Below, in pieces: positions 60,115 to 64,000 of a stretch of DNA of 64,000 bases; within the stretch, counting starts at the first letter, position 1, and every line of letters starts with the position of its first letter. The notes below the pieces were generated by a model. That model saw only the letters and a program-made list of their open reading frames with translations. It was not told the origin of the DNA and ran no database searches. Made by a program: the position numbers and the translations under genes. The stretch is from a bacterium (lineage in GTDB: Bacteria > Bacillota > Clostridia > Christensenellales > Aristaeellaceae), in assembly GCA_004563405.1 (NCBI GenBank), contig SFTH01000012.1, positions 21,150 to 85,149 on the forward strand, written 5' to 3'.

Positions 60115-61476
60115 TTACAGGGTGAACACGCGGTTTGCGATGGTGAAGAGTATGGTCAGCGAGGCCGCGTCCACCATGGTGGTGATGATCGGGCTGGCCA
60201 TCAGCGCCGGGTCGAGGTGAATGGCCTTGGCCAGCAGCGGCAGCGTACAGCCGATGGACTTGGCGATGATGATGGTGAAGAACATCGCCAGCGAGACCAC
60301 GAAGGCCACGTCCTTGTCGTAGGGCGTGAAGAACCAGATGCGCACGAAGTTGACCAGCGCCAGCACGATGCCCAGCATCATGGCCACGCGCACTTCCTTC
60401 CAGAGCACCCGGCCGATGTCCCGCAGCTCAATTTCGCCCAGAGCCAGGCCGCGGATGGCCAGCGTGGAGGCCTGCGCGCCGCAGTTGCCGCCCGTGTCCA
60501 TCAGCATGGGGATGCAGGCCGTGAGGGCCACGCCGATGCCCGCCGCCGTGGAGAGCACGTTTTCAAAGTGGGTGATGATCATGCCCGTGAAGGTGGCGGA
60601 GATCATCAGGATCAGCAGCCAGGGCAGGCGGTTCTTCGCCAGCGTGAACACGCTGGTCTTGAGGTACTCGTTGTCGGAGGGCAGCATTGCGGCCATCTTT
60701 TCAAAGTCCTCGGTGTTCTCTTCTTCGATGACGTCCACGATGTCGTCCACGGTGATGATGCCCACAAGGCGATCCTCGTGGTCCACCACGGGGATGGACA
60801 GGAGGTCGTACTTGCGCACGGTGTCCGCGACAACCTCCTGGTCGTCCGTGGTGTGTACGGAGATGACCTGGGTGTTCATCAGCTCCTCCACCTGCTTGTC
60901 ATCGCTGGCCAGCAGGAGCTTGCGCAGGCCCACCGTGCCCAGGAGCTTGCGGCTCTCGTCGAGAATGTACAGGGTGTTGATGGTCTCCTTGTCCACGCCG
61001 GTGCGCCGGATCTCCGCCATGGCCTGGCCCACGGTGGTGCCCAGGTGGAACTCCATGTATTCGATCGTCATGATCGAACCGGCGCTGTTCTCCGGATAGC
61101 GCAGGAACTGGTTGATCAGCTGGCGCTTCTTTTCGTCGCAGCCCTGGAGCATGCGCTTGACCACGCCCGCGGGCAGCTCCTCCAGGAAGTCCACCGCGTC
61201 GTCGATGAACATGTCGTCGATCAGGCGCATGGCCTCCGCGTCGTCCATGGCCTCCATGATGCGCGTGCGCTGGTCGTTGTCCATGTAGGAAAAGACCTCT
61301 GCGGAGATGTCCTTCGGCAGCAGCCGGAAGACCACCAGCACGCGCTCGTTGTCCAGCGTCTCGAGATATTCCGCAATGTCAACCTCGTTGAGCATGTTCA
61401 GCGCGCCCCGAAGCTCGGCCTTGCGGCCCGCCGCCAGCAGCGCGTCCAGCCGGGTCTTGATGCGTTCGAAATCCAT
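60115..61476 (-). CDS. mgtE: Magnesium transporter MgtE
   Basis: A 453-residue Mg2+ channel that closes when cytoplasmic Mg2+ binds its soluble domains. The N-terminal superhelical domain (about 1-130: LNEVDIAEYLETLDNERVLVVFRLLPKD) is followed by two CBS domains (about 135-255: TTVGQAMAEIRRTGVDKETINTLYILDE, LLSIPVVDHEDRLVGIITVDDIVDVIEEE), the plug helix and five membrane segments with ACIPMLMDTGGNCGAQAS and ASPIITTMVDAAS at the pore. I chose the ATG at 61476, nine bases after GGGAGG; the ATG at 61485 touches that site. Confidence 0.95.
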   Translation of the reverse strand: MDFERIKTRLDALLAAGRKAELRGALNMLNEVDIAEYLETLDNERVLVVFRLLPKDISAEVFSYMDNDQRTRIMEAMDDAEAMRLIDDMFIDDAVDFLEELPAGVVKRMLQGCDEKKRQLINQFLRYPENSAGSIMTIEYMEFHLGTTVGQAMAEIRRTGVDKETINTLYILDESRKLLGTVGLRKLLLASDDKQVEELMNTQVISVHTTDDQEVVADTVRKYDLLSIPVVDHEDRLVGIITVDDIVDVIEEENTEDFEKMAAMLPSDNEYLKTSVFTLAKNRLPWLLILMISATFTGMIITHFENVLSTAAGIGVALTACIPMLMDTGGNCGAQASTLAIRGLALGEIELRDIGRVLWKEVRVAMMLGIVLALVNFVRIWFFTPYDKDVAFVVSLAMFFTIIIAKSIGCTLPLLAKAIHLDPALMASPIITTMVDAASLTILFTIANRVFTL

Positions 61477-61714
61477 TGGCTTCATCCTCCCTTTCTGAAT
61501 GATTCCCCACGCGGGGAAGAGCCGTGCGTTGCACACGGTTTCCGGCAAAAATTGCCCGCAAAAGCGCTCCTTTTCGCGAAAAATGCGCGCAAAAAGCAGC
61601 TCTGTCGCCGTCGCGGGTTCCGCCGGCCGATGTGACGTTCGGATTTTGTGTGAAGAATGAAGGCCTGCCGGGAAGTCAGCGTTTCATGCGTCCGCTGTCA
61701 GAAAAAGGGAAAAC

Positions 61715-61786
61715 TCAGCGGCGCAGCGATGAACGCACGCCTCGAGGCACGCCATCAGCCGACATACTTCTTCCGCCGTCGTCCAT
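61715..61786 (-). other. Possible short leader ORF in the mgtE 5' region
   Basis: A 23-codon frame (MDDGGRSMSADGVPRGVRSS...) starts at the ATG at 61786, ten bases after GGGAGG, about 45 bases after the predicted transcription start and 240 bases before mgtE. It has a run of arginine codons at the end (CGC CGC before the stop). Another frame gives MACLEACVHRCAAEF.... Leader peptides control Mg transporters in some bacteria, but nothing here proves translation. Confidence 0.35.
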
Positions 61787-61837
61787 GCTTTGCCACCTCC
61801 CAATGAAATGTGTCGGAATTCAAACATTCCTGCTTCT

Positions 61838-61866
61838 ATAATATCCCCGAAACGGCCCCGCGTCAA
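61838..61866 (-). promoter_or_regulatory. Promoter of the mgtE transcript
   Basis: Minus-strand TTGACG (61861-61866), a 17-base spacer and TATTAT (61838-61843). It implies a 5' leader of about 355 bases before mgtE. I see no text of the M-box Mg riboswitch in it. Confidence 0.75.
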
Positions 61867-61933
61867 GGCGTTTGACAAATTTTTTATCCGCCCGAAAGTG
61901 CGCGCAGGCGCGCGTCGGGACGTGAAAGTTATG

Positions 61934-61963
61934 TTGCAATTTTGCATGCCTTTCATGTATAAT
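61934..61963 (+). promoter_or_regulatory. Promoter of the Ig-like surface protein gene
   Basis: TTGCAA (61934-61939), an 18-base spacer and TATAAT (61958-61963), divergent from the mgtE promoter 70 bases away. Confidence 0.75.
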
Positions 61964-62016
61964 AGAGGAAGTGAAAATGGGAGACCGCCGCATGCGGCGG
62001 CAAAGGATATGGGGGA

Positions 62017-63840
62017 ATGAACATGCGTAGAGCGCGCCGGTTGCTGGCGTTGTTGATGTGTCTGTGTCTTTTGGGCGTTGCGACGCCGGAGGCGGTTTGG
62101 GCGGAGGAGCCGGCCGCATCCGAGGGCGACGCGGCGGTCGATTCCGTCCAGGCGGCGAGCCAGCCGGTCATGGCGCCCGCAGAGGCGCCCGCCGGGGACG
62201 GTGGCGGACGGGGCGCAGCCGGAAGCGAGGTGCCGGCGGATGTCCCGCCGGCGGCGGGCGCGGGGAATCCCGAAGCCGGAACAGTCGCCGGGGACGAACG
62301 GGGCGCTGACGCTCCGGAGCAGGGCGCACCGGAGAACGGCGAAGGCCAGCAGGACAACGCGGGCGCTGCGCCGGAGGGCGGCGCAGCGTCGGCGGGCGCG
62401 GAAAATCCCGGGGCCGGAGCGGCCACCGGGAACGAACAGGGCGCTGACGCTCCGGAGCAGGGCGCGCCGGAAGGCGGCGAAGGCCAGCAGGACGCCGGGG
62501 ACGCGGCGACGGAAGGCGGCGCACCGGCGGAGGACGCGGAGAATCCCGAGGACGGAGCGGCGGCCGGAGACGGCGCAGATGCGGAGGAGGCCGGAGAGGT
62601 CCCCGAGGAGGGCTCCGGGGAATTCGAAGAAGCGGGTTCGGAAGCCGCGGCGGAGCTGCCGAGCGCGGCAGAGCTGCCGGACTTTGTGCGCGGCTATGCC
62701 TGCGTGCTCGGGAGCGCAACCGGCTATTTGAGCGATGCGCCCGATGCAGAGGCGGAGGTGGTTCTCGATGGCGGCGTGGTGTATGCGCTCAGCCGCAGAG
62801 CCTCCACCGGCGCGGACCGGCTGGAGTGCGCCTTTGACGACGGCGCGCAGGAGAGAATTTGCTGGCTGGACGCGGCGGCGCTGCGCCCAATGGAGCAGGA
62901 GGAAATTGTGCGCTTTATGGAGGCGCGCCTGGCGGACGAGGCGGTTCGCTTCCTTTCGGAGGATGCAGCGCTGCCCCTGGACCGTCTGGAGTGCGTCGAG
63001 GCGCTCGCACATCCCCTGGTGGAGGAGACGGCGGAGCTCGAGCCGGTGGTTCCCGAGATTCCCGACCTGCTGGTGGGACAGACGGAGCTGGTGCTGGGTC
63101 TGGGCGAGAAGCGCGCGCTGGACGTGGGCTTTTCCGACGGCGAGGCGCACGGACTGCGCTTCAGCGTCAAGAACACGCGCATTGCGAAGGTCTCCGCCAG
63201 CGGCGAGGTGAGCGCGCGGGCGGTGGGCAGCACCACCGTGCGCATCGAAAGTGAATTTGGCAGCGAGGCGTCCGTCAAGGTTACGGTGAAGAAGGCCCCG
63301 AGCAAGCTGAGCCTCAAGGCCGCGCGCACGACGCTGGCCGTGGACGAGCGCCTGAAGCTTTCGAGGGCGCTCAGCTCCGGCAGCGCCTCGGCGTTGAGCT
63401 ATGCCAGCAGCGATCCGGCCGTAGCAACGGTGGACGCGGACGGCGAGGTGGTTGCCGTCGCGCCCGGCACGGCGAAGATCACGGCCAGGACGTTCAACGG
63501 GAAAAAGGCGAGCGTGACCCTGAAGATCGTGTCCGCGCCGACGGACGTGACCATGGAGGGCGAATTGACGCTGGGCGTTGGCCAGAAGGCCGGTCTCACG
63601 CCCCGGCTGGGCGGAGACGGCGTGGGTGCGTACAGCTTCCGCTGCGACGACGCGGGCGTGCTGACGGTGGACGCCGCCACGGGCGCGATCGTCGCCCTGG
63701 CGGTGGGCACGGCCACCGTGACCGTGGAGACCTACAACGGCCATTCCGCCGCCTGCGCCGTCACTGTCAAGCCCGCGTTGCCCTGCCCGCGGTGCAGCTG
63801 GGTGAGACCGGCGAGGACTGCATGGGCAGCTACGGCATAA
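62017..63840 (+). CDS. Secreted bacterial Ig-like (Big_2) repeat protein, frame broken near 63780
   Basis: The first 607 codons of a surface protein. Signal peptide MRRARRLLALLMCLCLLGVATPEAVWA; a low-complexity acidic Ala/Gly/Glu/Pro region (about 30-215) with a 46-residue repeat (GADAPEQGAPE at two places); a unique domain (about 220-345); then Ig-like repeats with the Big_2 pattern (ARAVGSTTVRIES, AVAPGTAKITARTFNGKKASVTLKI, ALAVGTATVTVETYNG). The ATG at 62023, seven bases after GGGGG, may be the real start. The natural frame should continue; instead it switches near 63780 and stops at 63840, while repeat sequence goes on in another frame. Confidence 0.8.
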   Translation: MNMRRARRLLALLMCLCLLGVATPEAVWAEEPAASEGDAAVDSVQAASQPVMAPAEAPAGDGGGRGAAGSEVPADVPPAAGAGNPEAGTVAGDERGADAPEQGAPENGEGQQDNAGAAPEGGAASAGAENPGAGAATGNEQGADAPEQGAPEGGEGQQDAGDAATEGGAPAEDAENPEDGAAAGDGADAEEAGEVPEEGSGEFEEAGSEAAAELPSAAELPDFVRGYACVLGSATGYLSDAPDAEAEVVLDGGVVYALSRRASTGADRLECAFDDGAQERICWLDAAALRPMEQEEIVRFMEARLADEAVRFLSEDAALPLDRLECVEALAHPLVEETAELEPVVPEIPDLLVGQTELVLGLGEKRALDVGFSDGEAHGLRFSVKNTRIAKVSASGEVSARAVGSTTVRIESEFGSEASVKVTVKKAPSKLSLKAARTTLAVDERLKLSRALSSGSASALSYASSDPAVATVDADGEVVAVAPGTAKITARTFNGKKASVTLKIVSAPTDVTMEGELTLGVGQKAGLTPRLGGDGVGAYSFRCDDAGVLTVDAATGAIVALAVGTATVTVETYNGHSAACAVTVKPALPCPRCSWVRPARTAWAATA

Positions 63841-64000
63841 AGACCTCCAACAAGAAGGTGGTGACCGTGAGCGCGGACGGCGTGCTGCGCGGCGCGGCCG
63901 TCGGAAGCGCCACCGTCACCGTGACCACCCACAACGGCCGGAAGGCCACGCTGAAGGTGACCGTGCGGCGCGCGCCGAGCTCCGTGAAGCTGAGCGCGAA
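63783..64000 (+). pseudogene. Out-of-frame continuation of the Ig-like protein (runs off the window)
   Basis: From 63783, frame +2 relative to the upstream part, the sequence reads LPAVQLGETGEDCMGSYGIK ... VVTVSADGVLRGAAVGSATV ... APSSVKLS, clearly another Ig-like repeat of the same protein. It lacks the first 20-25 residues of a repeat, so the break combines a short deletion with a frameshift. It continues past 64000. Confidence 0.8.

Noticed and set aside
61477..61831. M-box magnesium riboswitch before mgtE
   Set aside because: I could not find its conserved sequence blocks when reading the minus strand; kept only as an open finding on the leader.
61684..63744. Minus-strand frame of 686 codons opposite the Ig-like gene
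   Set aside because: Arg/Arg-Leu-rich mirror of the repeat-coding strand; the plus strand has a signal peptide and Ig-like repeats.

Overview
The window looks like chromosomal DNA of a GC-rich member of the Clostridia (Firmicutes/Bacillota), probably an uncultured gut or rumen lineage. The signs are T-box riboswitches in front of ileS and metG, GGAGG-type ribosome binding sites, sharp TTGACA-17-TATAAT promoters, a comM-dprA-topA-trmFO-hslVU block, a rimM-trmD-rplS-rbgA-rnhB-yraN block, and a SigB/SigF-type sigma factor with an RsbW-like partner. No phage genes, transposases, CRISPR arrays or rRNA genes were seen. Genus-level placement is not possible from sequence reading alone.

Layout. 1-2.1 kb: end of a membrane protein, rlmH, a small Cys/His membrane protein and a DnaJ-domain protein. 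2.3-5.7 kb: T-box leader and a long-form ileS. 5.8-11.9 kb (minus): a duplicated intergenic repeat, a PLP aminotransferase with an Lrp-type regulator, then yraN, rnhB, rbgA, rplS, trmD (with an unexplained C-terminal extension) and rimM. 12.1-14.6 kb: a TrpX-type ABC importer whose permease is reduced to 59 codons, and a cupin. 14.9-17.9 kb: ACT-domain protein, DUF711 protein, DUF1858 redox protein, EamA transporter, acetyltransferase. 18.3-22.2 kb: one protein joining two GT-C glycosyltransferase modules. 22.4-30.5 kb: comM, dprA, topA, trmFO, hslV, hslU. 30.6-36 kb (minus): an SH3-like secreted protein, and an operon of anti-sigma factor, sigma factor, RNA methyltransferase and GH127-like hydrolase. 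36.1-42 kb: AraC regulator divergent from a four-gene sugar ABC importer. 42.4-47 kb (minus): flotillin, rmuC, argS. 47.2-49.8 kb: zinc-ribbon protein, membrane protein, ispE, tRNA-Val, small protein. 50.1-53 kb (minus): metI, metN, galE. 53.2-59.3 kb: T-box, metG, gpsA, tatD-like gene, scpB, peptidoglycan-binding surface protein. 59.5-61.5 kb: tRNA-Leu, tandem repeats, mgtE (minus). 62-64 kb: an Ig-like surface protein with a frameshift, running off the end.

Most genes serve translation and tRNA/rRNA modification (ileS, metG, argS, rlmH, trmD, trmFO, rimM, rplS, rbgA), DNA maintenance and uptake (topA, dprA, comM, rnhB, scpB, rmuC), nutrient import, and the envelope.

The most unusual signal is non-coding. 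Three intergenic loci (5.8-6.1, 14.6-14.8 and 49.9-50.1 kb) carry the same two-hairpin element. Loop sequences and the block between the hairpins are conserved while stem sequences change in a compensatory way. Other notable points are the TrmD extension, the permease remnant with its ends kept in frame, the double-glycosyltransferase fusion, the sigma/anti-sigma pair without an antagonist, and a GH127-like enzyme lacking the usual cysteine pair.
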